From NCBI RefSeq assembly GCF_019249655.2, contig NZ_CP137557.1, positions 1,485,001-1,549,000 of the forward strand: a stretch of DNA of 64,000 nucleotides, read 5' to 3'. The notes under the pieces are model-generated. The model was given only the letters and a program-made list of their open reading frames with translations, was not told the DNA's origin and ran no database searches. A program made the translations under genes and the position numbers. Below are positions 25,649 through 34,049 of this stretch, piece after piece; position 1 is the first letter of the stretch; each line of letters begins with the position of its first letter. This DNA comes from Segatella copri. Its GTDB lineage: Bacteria; Bacteroidota; Bacteroidia; Bacteroidales; Bacteroidaceae.

Positions 25649-25660
25649 AACAGGCTGGGT

Positions 25661-26650
25661 TTACCACGCTTCTTCGCCGAAAACCTCGGCGATAGTAACC
25701 TTGCCTGCCTCTTTCTTGCTCAGCTGATGGCTCCAGGCTACTCTGCCCTTGGTGGCGGCACCTGGACCATGGTTCTTGTACTCGCTATATTCTGCCGTTT
25801 CTTCGTTCTTAGGGTTGTTCCAGTTGTGCCAACCCTCAGGACGGATGTGGCTGCCCATCTCGCAATTCATGAAGAGTGTCTTGGCGAACGGACGCCAAGG
25901 ACGGCCTAGATACACCTTCTTTACACCTTCGGCTGCAGTGAGTTTGCACTTGTTGAACACATAGCCGTATTTCTGACCGGCTGGGCTTGATGCGGCTGTA
26001 ATGTAGCTGTCGGCCTTGCTGTGAATCTCGCAATTCTCAAACCATGCCAGGCTAGGACCGAAGATGAAATCGGTGGTTCCTTCGATGTAGCAGTCGTAGA
26101 AGGCGATGCGCGAGCCTGCTCTGCCTGTATATACGGTGTCCTGATTTCCCAGGAGTCGGCAGTTCTGCACCAGAATATGATCGCCTTCGATGTGGAGAGA
26201 TACAGCCTGTCCCAGCTTGGCGGCATTGTTCTCGATGGTGATATTCTTCAGCGTGATATAATTGCCCTGCACTTTGAGGGTATAGGTTCGGAAGGTGCCC
26301 ATCTTCTTGCCTTTGGCTGCTGCCTCGGAGTCAAGACCGCCGATAGGCATCAGGATGTTGGCGTGGTCATCCCAGGTGATGATAGTCTGGTCACGGTCTT
26401 CACCGCAGATGGTGATGTTGGTGAGCCAGGTTGGGATGATGAGCTTCTCCTTGTAAACTCCCTTCTTTACATAGATTACCTTGGTGTAGTCCATGAAGGC
26501 GCGGCACACTTCGATGGCTTCGTCGATGGTGCGGAATTCGCCTGTTCCGTCACGGGATACTACCAGGGTATCTGGGTTGTCATACTTGTTGGCAGCTGCT
26601 ATAGGCAGCATCGTCAACATCATCATCATTGATAAGAAAATCTGTTTCAT
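25661..26650 (-). CDS. Pectinesterase (CE8 family)
   Basis: A 329-residue protein with a signal peptide (about 1-20, MKQIFLSMMMMLTMLPIAAA). The parallel beta-helix enzyme carries all pectin methylesterase landmarks: GQAVSL (Gln about 148), NQDTVY (Gln-Asp about 170-171), DFIFG (nucleophile Asp about 194) and LGRPWRP (Arg about 250, Trp about 252). It removes methyl esters from homogalacturonan in the periplasm or at the cell surface. It stands alone here, not inside a pectin utilisation locus, although a susD-like gene lies at the window start. No second pectinase is visible. Confidence 0.93.
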   Translation of the reverse strand: MKQIFLSMMMMLTMLPIAAANKYDNPDTLVVSRDGTGEFRTIDEAIEVCRAFMDYTKVIYVKKGVYKEKLIIPTWLTNITICGEDRDQTIITWDDHANILMPIGGLDSEAAAKGKKMGTFRTYTLKVQGNYITLKNITIENNAAKLGQAVSLHIEGDHILVQNCRLLGNQDTVYTGRAGSRIAFYDCYIEGTTDFIFGPSLAWFENCEIHSKADSYITAASSPAGQKYGYVFNKCKLTAAEGVKKVYLGRPWRPFAKTLFMNCEMGSHIRPEGWHNWNNPKNEETAEYSEYKNHGPGAATKGRVAWSHQLSKKEAGKVTIAEVFGEEAW

Positions 26651-26778
26651 TTGTTTTAAAGATTGTAGTTTATATATAAGTTAGGAGTTAGAAGAACAAA
26701 CTCCCAACTCCATACTTATATAATATCTGATAATATCTGATTGATAATTTCTAACTCAAAAATCTCCAGCCTTAGACA

Positions 26779-29061
26779 TTACAGGATTCTCTGCACTTCC
26801 TGCAGATCCTCTATGGTTCTGAGCTTATCCATAATCACCTTCACTTCCTCACGGTCGTGAATACGCAGTTCGATGGTTCCGTCGAAGATACCGTTGTCGC
26901 TGCTGATGGTGAGCTTGTGGATGTTGATGCCCAGCTGGTCGCTGATAATCTTGCTCACGTCGAGGAGCATGCCCTTGCGGTCGATACCCTTGATTTCGAT
27001 GGTTGCATCGAAGAGCATCTGCTTGTGCATATCCCACTTGGCATCCACGATGCGGTTGCCGTAGCTTGATTTCAGTTTGGCTGCAATGTTGCAGGAACGC
27101 TTGTGAATCTCGATACGGTTCTTATTGTCGATGAATCCCATGATGTCATCGCCTGGGATAGCGTGGCAACAGGATGGGAAGATAAACTGGTTGATGTTTT
27201 CCTCAGTAAGGATGAGTGGTTTCTTCTTATTGAAGTCCTTGCCCACCACGAAGAGTTCCTGAGGCTTTACGGTTCCCGCAGTTTCTTCCTTACTCTTGTT
27301 TCTGCCCAGGAATGGGATGAAATTACGCCAGCCTGCAGCTTGCTTTGGCTTCTTGTTCTTGCCCTGCAGCTCGTCGAGGTCTTTTTCGCCCAGTATCAGG
27401 CAATGCTCGCCGATAGACTGGAAGAAGGTTTCGTGCTTCTGGATGTTGTGGAAGTCGCAGAGCTTGTCCACGATGGAGTTGGTCATCTCCATGTTGTTCT
27501 TCTTGAGCCAGTCGGTAAGGATGGTCTCACCCTTCTTCTGAACTTCTCGTGAGTCGCGGCGCAATATTGCCATAATCTTGCTCTTTGCCTTGGCGGTGCT
27601 GACGAAGTTCACCCAGTCGGGTTGCACGTGCTGACTCTTGGAGGTGAGAATCTCTACCTGGTCGCCGCTGTTGAGCTTGTGGCTCAGAGGCACCAGCTTG
27701 TGGTTCACCTTGGCTCCGATGCAGTGGCTTCCCAGGAAGGTGTGTATCTGGAAGGCGAAGTCGAGTGCCGTACAGTTGGCTGGCATCGTCTTGATTTCAC
27801 CCTTAGGTGTGAAGACGAAGATTTCTGATGCATAGAGGTTGAGCTTGATGGCATCGAGGAAGTCCATGGCGTCTGGTTGCGGGTCATCGAGGATTTCCTT
27901 GATGGTGCTGAGCCAGTCGTTCAGTTCGTTTTCGTCTTCCGTATATTCGCCGCCTTCCTTGTATTTCCAGTGGGCTGCGAATCCCTTCTCTGCCACCTCG
28001 TCCATGCGGTCGGAACGGATCTGCACTTCAATCCATCGTCCCTGCTTGCTCATCAGAGTTACGTGCAGGGCCTGATAGCCGTTTGCCTTCGGATGGTTGA
28101 GCCAGTCGCGCAGGCGGTCGGGGTGACTCTTGTATATCTGGCTGATTGCCACATACACATTGAAGCATTCGTTTACCTCGTTGGCGCGTACCTTCGGCGT
28201 TACGATGATGCGGACGGCGAGGATGTCGTAGATTTCTTCAAATGTTACGTGCTTGTTCTGCATCTTGTTCCAAATGGAATAAGGGCTCTTCACACGTGCC
28301 TTGAGCTTGTATTCTACGCCCAATTTGTCGAGCACTTCGCATATTGGGGCTGTAAACTGTGCGAAGAGCGTGTCACGCTGCGCCTCGGTATCAGCAAGCT
28401 TATGCTCTATGTTGGCGTATTCCTGCGGATGGTCGTAGCGAAAGCTGAGGTTCTCCAGCTCGGTCTTGATCTTGTTGAGACCGAGTCGGTTGGCGAGTGG
28501 TGCATAAATGTATAAGGTTTCGCCGGCAATCTTATACTGCTTGTTGGCAGGCTGTGATTCCAGCGTGCGCATGTTGTGCAGTCGGTCGCAGATTTTGATG
28601 AGAATCACTCGAATATCGTCGCTCATGGTGAGCAGGAGTTTCTTGAAATTCTCAGCCTGTGCCGAAGCCTTGTCTCCAAAGATTCCACCACTGATTTTGG
28701 TGAGTCCGTCAACGATTTGGGCAATCTTTTCGCCGAAGATATTGCTGATATCTTCTACGGTGTAGTCGGTATCTTCCACCACATCGTGCAGCAGGGCTGC
28801 ACAGATGCTGGTAGAACCGAGTCCCATTTCCTCGCAGGCTATCTGAGCCACGGCGATAGGGTGCATGATATAGGGTTCGCCCGAAAGACGGCGCACTCCT
28901 TTGTGCGCCTGTCGGGCGAAGTTGAAGGCTTTGGTCACAATATCTACCTTTTTGCGATGTCGCGAGCTGAGGTAGGTGTCGAGCAAATGCTGAAAGGCAT
29001 CGCCTATCAGTTTGTTGTCGGCTTGCTCTCTTTCTAGGTCTTTCAAGTTCTGGTCGTCCAT
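26779..29061 (-). CDS. Bifunctional (p)ppGpp synthetase/hydrolase, RelA/SpoT family
   Basis: The 760-residue protein has an HD hydrolase domain (about 40-200, with HPIAVAQIACEEM and LLHDVVEDTDYTVEDI), a synthetase domain (about 240-370, with VKSPYSIWNKMQNKHVTFEE, then YQALHVTLMS), a TGS domain (about 405-470, VFTPKGEIKTMPANCTALDF), a helical/zinc-finger-like region (IFPSCCHAIPGDDIMGF) and a C-terminal ACT domain (about 685-760). Intact HD and synthetase motifs indicate both activities, as is usual for the single Rel of Bacteroidota. It is the last gene of a minus-strand run from parA, although a 103-bp gap with repeats separates it from the transglycosylase gene. Confidence 0.95.
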   Translation of the reverse strand: MDDQNLKDLEREQADNKLIGDAFQHLLDTYLSSRHRKKVDIVTKAFNFARQAHKGVRRLSGEPYIMHPIAVAQIACEEMGLGSTSICAALLHDVVEDTDYTVEDISNIFGEKIAQIVDGLTKISGGIFGDKASAQAENFKKLLLTMSDDIRVILIKICDRLHNMRTLESQPANKQYKIAGETLYIYAPLANRLGLNKIKTELENLSFRYDHPQEYANIEHKLADTEAQRDTLFAQFTAPICEVLDKLGVEYKLKARVKSPYSIWNKMQNKHVTFEEIYDILAVRIIVTPKVRANEVNECFNVYVAISQIYKSHPDRLRDWLNHPKANGYQALHVTLMSKQGRWIEVQIRSDRMDEVAEKGFAAHWKYKEGGEYTEDENELNDWLSTIKEILDDPQPDAMDFLDAIKLNLYASEIFVFTPKGEIKTMPANCTALDFAFQIHTFLGSHCIGAKVNHKLVPLSHKLNSGDQVEILTSKSQHVQPDWVNFVSTAKAKSKIMAILRRDSREVQKKGETILTDWLKKNNMEMTNSIVDKLCDFHNIQKHETFFQSIGEHCLILGEKDLDELQGKNKKPKQAAGWRNFIPFLGRNKSKEETAGTVKPQELFVVGKDFNKKKPLILTEENINQFIFPSCCHAIPGDDIMGFIDNKNRIEIHKRSCNIAAKLKSSYGNRIVDAKWDMHKQMLFDATIEIKGIDRKGMLLDVSKIISDQLGINIHKLTISSDNGIFDGTIELRIHDREEVKVIMDKLRTIEDLQEVQRIL

Positions 29062-29095
29062 AATCGTACCCTCCAGTTATATATTAATAATGTAA

Positions 29096-29160
29096 GAATA
29101 GTTATTTCTAATCTTAATAGTTATCTCTAATCCAATAAGAATGGTTATTCCTAATCTTAT
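29096..29160. repeat. Three imperfect direct repeats between rel and the lytic transglycosylase gene
   Basis: AATAGTTATTTCTAATCTT, AATAGTTATCTCTAATCC and AATGGTTATTCCTAATCTT follow one another with 0-6 bp spacing in the 103-bp gap upstream of rel. Purpose unknown; they could be a rel-proximal regulatory site. Confidence 0.5.
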
Positions 29161-29164
29161 GTGA

Positions 29165-30556
29165 TTACTTTACTTTCAGCTTCTTTCCGGCGCGAATGCT
29201 GTTGCCTGAAATCTTGTTGAGCTTGCGCAGTTTCTTCACGGTGGTTCCGTTGCGAGCTGCAATCTCCGACAGCGTATCACCTCTTCTGATGGTTACGCTC
29301 TTTTCGCCCTTGCTCTTGCTGTTTTTCTTACCCTTCTTTCCACGGCTGTTGCGGCTGCCCGACTTGCTGTTGCGGCTGCTGCGTGATGATGAAACGCTGC
29401 TGCGTGAACGACTGCTGCGTGAAGAACGGCTGTAGCTTGGCTCGTCATCGTTCACATCCACCACATCACGCTTCACGAGCAGTTCGTCGGCTCTGTAGTT
29501 GAAGATAGAATCTTCCTTGTCGATGAATGCTCCGATGAGCGAAACCGGAAGGCGTACAGGCATTGGCTTGTGGCTTCCGTTGATGATGTCGCGGCGATAT
29601 TGCGGGTTCAGGTTGCGGAGATGCTCTACGTCGATGTTCAGCACCTTGGCTATCTGCTCAATATGTACGTCCTGGTTCACTTCCACGGTGTCCGTCTTCA
29701 TTGGCAACTCGGTTACCATCGGACAGATGTTGTGGTCGCAATAATAGTTCATGATGTAGTTGGCTGCGATGAAGGCTGGCACGTATCCACGGGTCTCCTT
29801 TGGCAGGTATGGATAGATCTTCCAATAGTCTGTCTCGCCCTTGGCACGGTGGATAGCTTTGTTCACCTTGGCTGGTCCGCAGTTGTAGGCTGCGATGACG
29901 AGGTTCCAGTCGTCGTAGATCTTGTAGAGGTCGCGCAGATAGTGGGCTGCTGCATAGGATGCCTTCACTGGGTCGCGTCGCTCGTCGTAGAGGGTATTTA
30001 CCTCCAGACCGTAGCGTTTTCCGGTGCTGAGCATAAACTGCCAGAGTCCGGTGGCTCCCACGCGGGATACTGCCTTAGGGTTGAGCGCCGACTCGATTAC
30101 CGGCAGATATTTCAGCTCCAGTGGCAGGTTGTAGGCATCCAGTGCCTCTTCGAAGATAGGCATGTAGAAGTTGCTGGCGCCGAGCATGAAGCTTACTGAT
30201 CGGCGGAGCTTGCCGCTGTAGCGGTCGATGAACTTCTGAACCACTTCGTTGTATGGCATTTCGATGATGGTAGGCAGTCGCTTCAAGCGGTCGATGTAAA
30301 CCTGTGTTTCAAACACTGGGTTCACGTCGCGATACTTGCACGAGGTGTCGGCCATCATGTAAGTCTGAGTATTGTATAAGTGCAGTAGGCTATCCAGGTT
30401 GTCTTCCAAACCTACAGGCACTTCAAATTCTTCTGATTTACCGTCCTTGTCGGTCACGGTAATCACATCGTTATCTTCATCTGAATTGTCGTTTTGGGCT
30501 TGAATGCCCTGCCAGCTAAACAGCATCGCTGCTGCCAAAATGATGATTTTCTTCAT
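29165..30556 (-). CDS. Membrane-bound lytic murein transglycosylase D-like protein with LysM
   Basis: This 463-residue protein has a signal peptide (1-20, ending GIQAQ), a lytic transglycosylase SLT domain at about 135-265 (catalytic Glu in PVIESALNPKAVSRVGATGL; QFMLSTGKRYGL; AAYNCGPAKVNKAI), a first weak LysM-like segment (EIEQIAKVLNIDVEHLRNLN region), a Ser/Arg-rich linker (about 375-415) and a C-terminal LysM domain (VTIRRGDTLSEIAARNGTTV). It cleaves peptidoglycan in the periplasm. The Ser/Arg linker is unusually repetitive. The gene follows DUF5683 by 62 bp on the same strand. Confidence 0.9.
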   Translation of the reverse strand: MKKIIILAAAMLFSWQGIQAQNDNSDEDNDVITVTDKDGKSEEFEVPVGLEDNLDSLLHLYNTQTYMMADTSCKYRDVNPVFETQVYIDRLKRLPTIIEMPYNEVVQKFIDRYSGKLRRSVSFMLGASNFYMPIFEEALDAYNLPLELKYLPVIESALNPKAVSRVGATGLWQFMLSTGKRYGLEVNTLYDERRDPVKASYAAAHYLRDLYKIYDDWNLVIAAYNCGPAKVNKAIHRAKGETDYWKIYPYLPKETRGYVPAFIAANYIMNYYCDHNICPMVTELPMKTDTVEVNQDVHIEQIAKVLNIDVEHLRNLNPQYRRDIINGSHKPMPVRLPVSLIGAFIDKEDSIFNYRADELLVKRDVVDVNDDEPSYSRSSRSSRSRSSVSSSRSSRNSKSGSRNSRGKKGKKNSKSKGEKSVTIRRGDTLSEIAARNGTTVKKLRKLNKISGNSIRAGKKLKVK

Positions 30557-30618
30557 TTATCCTAATTTCTTTTTTATCTGTTTGATTTTATTTAAACCTG
30601 ATGTCTTGTCTTGTAATC

Positions 30619-31377
30619 TTAGAAAGTGAGGGAGCATTGCACTCCCAGGGTTCCCGAACGCAGCGGGTTGGCAGAGCGTCCGTTGTTGAGCACAGCCGGT
30701 TCCACTCTGAGGCTGAGGTCGTCGGAGATGTCGAATTCCGAGAGGGATGCGTCCACGTAGGCATCGATGACGGAGAAGGCGTAGATGCCTATCATCACGA
30801 AGGTTCCCATATCTCTCCAGCGGCGGAATTTGTCTTTACGCTTGCGGAATATCTCCTTGTAGCGTTCTATGTTCGAGGCATCGATGGTGGCTCCCAGGTG
30901 CAGAAACTGGTTGTAGCTCTGCGTGTTCGGGTCGTCGTCCATGATGTCGAGGTAGGCTTGCGAATAGTCGTGATACATCTGGTTGTTCCAGGTGATGGCG
31001 TAGGCGCAGCCCACGAAGCCTCCATATATAATAGGTAGCTTCCAGTATTTGCGATTGTAGATCTGTCCTGCACCCGGCAGTACCAGGGCGAGCCACATGG
31101 CTCTTTTAGCCTCAGGCTTCCAGGTGGTCCAGTCGCGTTTCTTCTTTTGCACAGGCTGCAACGATGTGTTGAGCTTGGCCAGATTCATGCTGTCCTGGCT
31201 GGTGATGGCAGAATCCACCGAGAGCTTGGCCTCCTGGGTAGCCAGCCGGGCTGAGTCGGAGGCTGCGAAGGCAGGTACGGCCACTTCGGCCTTCGCCTTC
31301 TGCTTCTGTGCGGAAGCATTGAGCGAGGCTGCCAGCATGAGAGCCGAGATGCAGATATGTGATAATTTCAATTTCAC
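30619..31377 (-). CDS. DUF5683 membrane protein
   Basis: A 252-residue protein with a signal-like N-terminus (residues 1-23, LNASAQ), an Ala/Lys-rich region, then the DUF5683 core from about 85: KPEAKRAMWLALVLPGAGQI, YNRKYWKLPIIYGGFVGCAY, and a C-terminal part with YVDASLSEFDIS. Two membrane helices are likely. The function is unknown; the domain is widespread in Bacteroidota next to parB and transglycosylase genes, as here. It starts 3 bp after the parB stop, so the two are translationally linked. Confidence 0.85.
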   Translation of the reverse strand: MKLKLSHICISALMLAASLNASAQKQKAKAEVAVPAFAASDSARLATQEAKLSVDSAITSQDSMNLAKLNTSLQPVQKKKRDWTTWKPEAKRAMWLALVLPGAGQIYNRKYWKLPIIYGGFVGCAYAITWNNQMYHDYSQAYLDIMDDDPNTQSYNQFLHLGATIDASNIERYKEIFRKRKDKFRRWRDMGTFVMIGIYAFSVIDAYVDASLSEFDISDDLSLRVEPAVLNNGRSANPLRSGTLGVQCSLTF

Positions 31378-31380
31378 TTT

Positions 31381-32292
31381 TTATTCTTGTTTCAGTTTAT
31401 CGAAAACATTCATGATGTGCTCCAGCTCCTCTTCGTTGGCAAAGGGGATGCTGATTTTTCCCTTGCCCTTGGCAGAGCAGGAGAACTGCACCTTGGTGTT
31501 GAGGAAGGAAGAGAGGCGGTCTCTGAGCATGGCAAACTCCTCTGGCACCTGTGCCTTGGCTGTGATGGTCTTCTTGCCGCTCTCCACGTCTTCTCCGTTC
31601 TTGAGTCGCTGCACCATCTCTTCCACCTTTCTTACGGAGTATCCGTTTTTCTGGATTTCCTTGAAGAGTTTGATCTGCAGTGAAGGACTGTCCAGGGCGA
31701 GCAGTGCACGGCAGTGGCCCATGTCGATTTCCTTCTTCTGCAGTGCCATCTGCACCTGTGCAGGCAGCTTCAGGAGTCTCAGATAGTTGGCGATGGCAGC
31801 ACGGCTCTTGCCCACGCGTTCTGAAACTTTCTCCTGGGTCATTCCCTCGTTTTCCATCAGATGTTCGTAAGCCAGAGCGATTTCTATGGCGTTGAGGTCC
31901 TGGCGCTGGATGTTCTCCACGAGCGCCATCTCCATCACGTTCTCGTCGCTGATGGTGCGGATATAGGCTGGAATGGCTGTTAGACCCGCCAGCTGGGAGG
32001 CTCTCCAGCGGCGCTCACCTGCAATGATCTGGAAGTGATTCTCTGCTATCTGTCGCAGGGTGATGGGCTGGATAATGCCGATGGCACGGATGCTGTCAGC
32101 CAGTTCCTGCAAGCTTTCCTCGTCAAACTCTCTTCGGGGCTGGTTGGGGTTAGCCTCAATCTGGTCGAGCGGAATCTCGTTGATGGTGCTGCTGCCCTGC
32201 GTGCGGACCCCCTCGGTTGATATGAGGGCATCGAGACCGCGTCCCAGGGCATTGCTCTTCATGCCGTTATTGAATTTCTTATGTACTGCCAT
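31381..32292 (-). CDS. parB: Chromosome-partitioning protein ParB
   Basis: The 303-residue product begins with the usual NALGRGLDALIS segment, followed by the CTPase/ParB N-domain with NPNQPRREFDEESL and the GERRWRASQLAG motif (CTP-binding and clamp loading), then a helix-turn-helix (MTQEKVSERVGKSRAAIANY) for parS binding, and a C-terminal dimerisation region. It loads at parS sites and slides as a CTP-dependent clamp to organise the origin region. No perfect parS was recognised in this window. It lies 63 bp downstream of parA. Confidence 0.95.
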   Translation of the reverse strand: MAVHKKFNNGMKSNALGRGLDALISTEGVRTQGSSTINEIPLDQIEANPNQPRREFDEESLQELADSIRAIGIIQPITLRQIAENHFQIIAGERRWRASQLAGLTAIPAYIRTISDENVMEMALVENIQRQDLNAIEIALAYEHLMENEGMTQEKVSERVGKSRAAIANYLRLLKLPAQVQMALQKKEIDMGHCRALLALDSPSLQIKLFKEIQKNGYSVRKVEEMVQRLKNGEDVESGKKTITAKAQVPEEFAMLRDRLSSFLNTKVQFSCSAKGKGKISIPFANEEELEHIMNVFDKLKQE

Positions 32293-32355
32293 TTTTTACT
32301 TTTGATCTTTGAATTTTGAACATTTACCTTTTCTGAAGGGTTCAATTTCTTTTTC

Positions 32356-33120
32356 CTAACTGTTTCTGTTGATAATTTCCTTCGCCAATGCCAGATGGTT
32401 TCTGGCACCGTTGCTCTCTGCATCGTAGAGGATGACGGGGAGTCCGTGGCTCGGACTTTCGCTCAGCTTCACGTTGCGCTGAATCACCGTCTTGAACACC
32501 AGTTCCTGGAAGTGGCGCTTCACCTCGTCGTAAATCTGGTTGGCAAGGCGCAGGCGGCTGTCGTACATCGTGAGCAGGAATCCCTCTATTTCCAGTTTCG
32601 GGTTCAGCTTGCTCTTGATGATCTTGATGGTGTTGAGCAGTTTGCTGATACCTTCTAGCGCAAAATACTCGCATTGCACTGGGATGACAACGCTGTCGGC
32701 TGCGGTGAGCGAGTTCACGGTGATGAGTCCCAATGAAGGCGAGCAATCTATGAGTATGTAGTCGTAATCGTTGCGGATGGGTTCGAGCAGGTTCTTGATG
32801 ACCCTTTCTCGATTTTTCAGGTTGAGCATTTCTATCTCAGCACCCACGAGGTCGATGTGGCTTGGCACGATGTCGAGACCGTCGATGTCGGTGGTATAGA
32901 TAGCATCCCGGATGTCTGCATGGTCGATGATGCATTCGTAGAGCGAACATTCCACTTCGCCAAGGTTAACGCCCAGTCCGCTGGATGCGTTCGCCTGCGG
33001 GTCGGCGTCGATGACAAGCACCGTCTTCTCCAGTGTGGCGAGCGATGCTGCCAGGTTGATGGTCGTAGTGGTCTTTCCGACACCACCTTTCTGATTAGCT
33101 AATGCGATTATTTTTCCCAT
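32356..33120 (-). CDS. parA: Chromosome-partitioning ATPase ParA (Soj)
   Basis: The 254-residue product has the deviant Walker A KGGVGKTTT at 11-19 with the signature Lys, Walker A' and B regions (VLVIDADPQANASSGLG and YILIDCSPSLGLITVNSL), and VIPVQCEYFALEGISKL. This is full length for the chromosomal type, without the N-terminal DNA-binding extension of plasmid ParA. It forms ATP-dependent dimers on the nucleoid and moves ParB-parS complexes. A minus-strand -7 box lies at 33194-33202. Confidence 0.95.
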   Translation of the reverse strand: MGKIIALANQKGGVGKTTTTINLAASLATLEKTVLVIDADPQANASSGLGVNLGEVECSLYECIIDHADIRDAIYTTDIDGLDIVPSHIDLVGAEIEMLNLKNRERVIKNLLEPIRNDYDYILIDCSPSLGLITVNSLTAADSVVIPVQCEYFALEGISKLLNTIKIIKSKLNPKLEIEGFLLTMYDSRLRLANQIYDEVKRHFQELVFKTVIQRNVKLSESPSHGLPVILYDAESNGARNHLALAKEIINRNS

Positions 33121-33193
33121 TTCTTTTGTCTATATAATAACCTAAAGTGTGCGCCCGTGAGCTAAAAATGGCTTTCGAGTGCAGAATTTTTCG

Positions 33194-33253
33194 GCAAAGA
33201 TACAAAAAATATGCGAGAAATATGTTACTTTAAAGGTTTTTTCGTACTTTTGC
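33194..33253. promoter_or_regulatory. Divergent promoters for parA and surE
   Basis: TATCTTTGC on the minus strand (33202 to 33194) serves parA, and TACTTTTGC at 33245-33253 on the plus strand precedes the surE ATG by 21 bp. Confidence 0.6.
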
Positions 33254-33274
33254 ACCTAAAAGAAAGATATTTTT

Positions 33275-34039
33275 ATGGAAAATAAGAAACCTTTAGTGTT
33301 AATTTCTAATGATGATGGCTATCATGCCAATGGTATTAAAACGCTCGTGAGCTTCCTCAAGGACTGGTGCGACCTGCTGGTTGTGGCTCCCGAAAGTGCC
33401 CGCTCCGGATTCGCCTGCGCCTTCTCGGCTACCACGCCGCTGCGCCTCAAGCGACGCCACAACATGGGCGAGGATGTGGAGGTGTGGTCGTGCAGCGGAA
33501 CACCGGTAGACTGCGTGAAGCTGGCACTCGACCAGTTCTTGAAACATCGCCGTCCCGACCTCGTGATTGGCGGAATCAACCATGGCGATAACTCCAGTGT
33601 GAACAACCATTATTCGGGCACCATGGGTGTGGCGAAGGAGGGATGCATGCAGCATATTCCAAGCATAGCCTTCAGCAGTTGCAACTATGATGAGAATGCC
33701 GATCTCTCGCCGCTGCGTGAGGGTGTTCTCAAGGTGGTGAAGATGGTGCTCGAGAAGGGCTTGCCTGAATATACCTGCCTGAATGTCAACTTCCCGGCGC
33801 AGCCTCCGTTCAAGGGATTCAAGGCTTGCCGAATGACGCATGGATCGTGGATTAACGAAGTGGAGCATCGCACGCACCCGCACGGTTACGACTATTACTG
33901 GATGGTGGGCGACTACCGTAATGATGAGCCTGAGGCTACGGATACTGACCAGTGGGCGGTGAACAATGGCTATATTTCCATTACGCCAACCAAGATTGAT
34001 GTCACAGATTATGATTGGATCAAGAAGTTTGAGTTATGA
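33275..34039 (+). CDS. surE: 5'-nucleotidase SurE
   Basis: In this 254-residue product the metal site is visible: SNDDG at 12-16, SGFACAFS in the active-site loop, SGTPVDCVKLAL near 72-83, and GGINHGDNSS followed by YSGTMGVAKEG. SurE dephosphorylates nucleoside monophosphates and short polyphosphates in the cytoplasm. The gene lies 10 bp before lpxB, and the linker duplicates the sequence GAGTTATGAAGT (around 34029 and 34044). Co-transcription of surE and lpxB is common in this phylum. Confidence 0.95.
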   Translation: MENKKPLVLISNDDGYHANGIKTLVSFLKDWCDLLVVAPESARSGFACAFSATTPLRLKRRHNMGEDVEVWSCSGTPVDCVKLALDQFLKHRRPDLVIGGINHGDNSSVNNHYSGTMGVAKEGCMQHIPSIAFSSCNYDENADLSPLREGVLKVVKMVLEKGLPEYTCLNVNFPAQPPFKGFKACRMTHGSWINEVEHRTHPHGYDYYWMVGDYRNDEPEATDTDQWAVNNGYISITPTKIDVTDYDWIKKFEL

Positions 34040-34049
34040 AGTTTGAGTT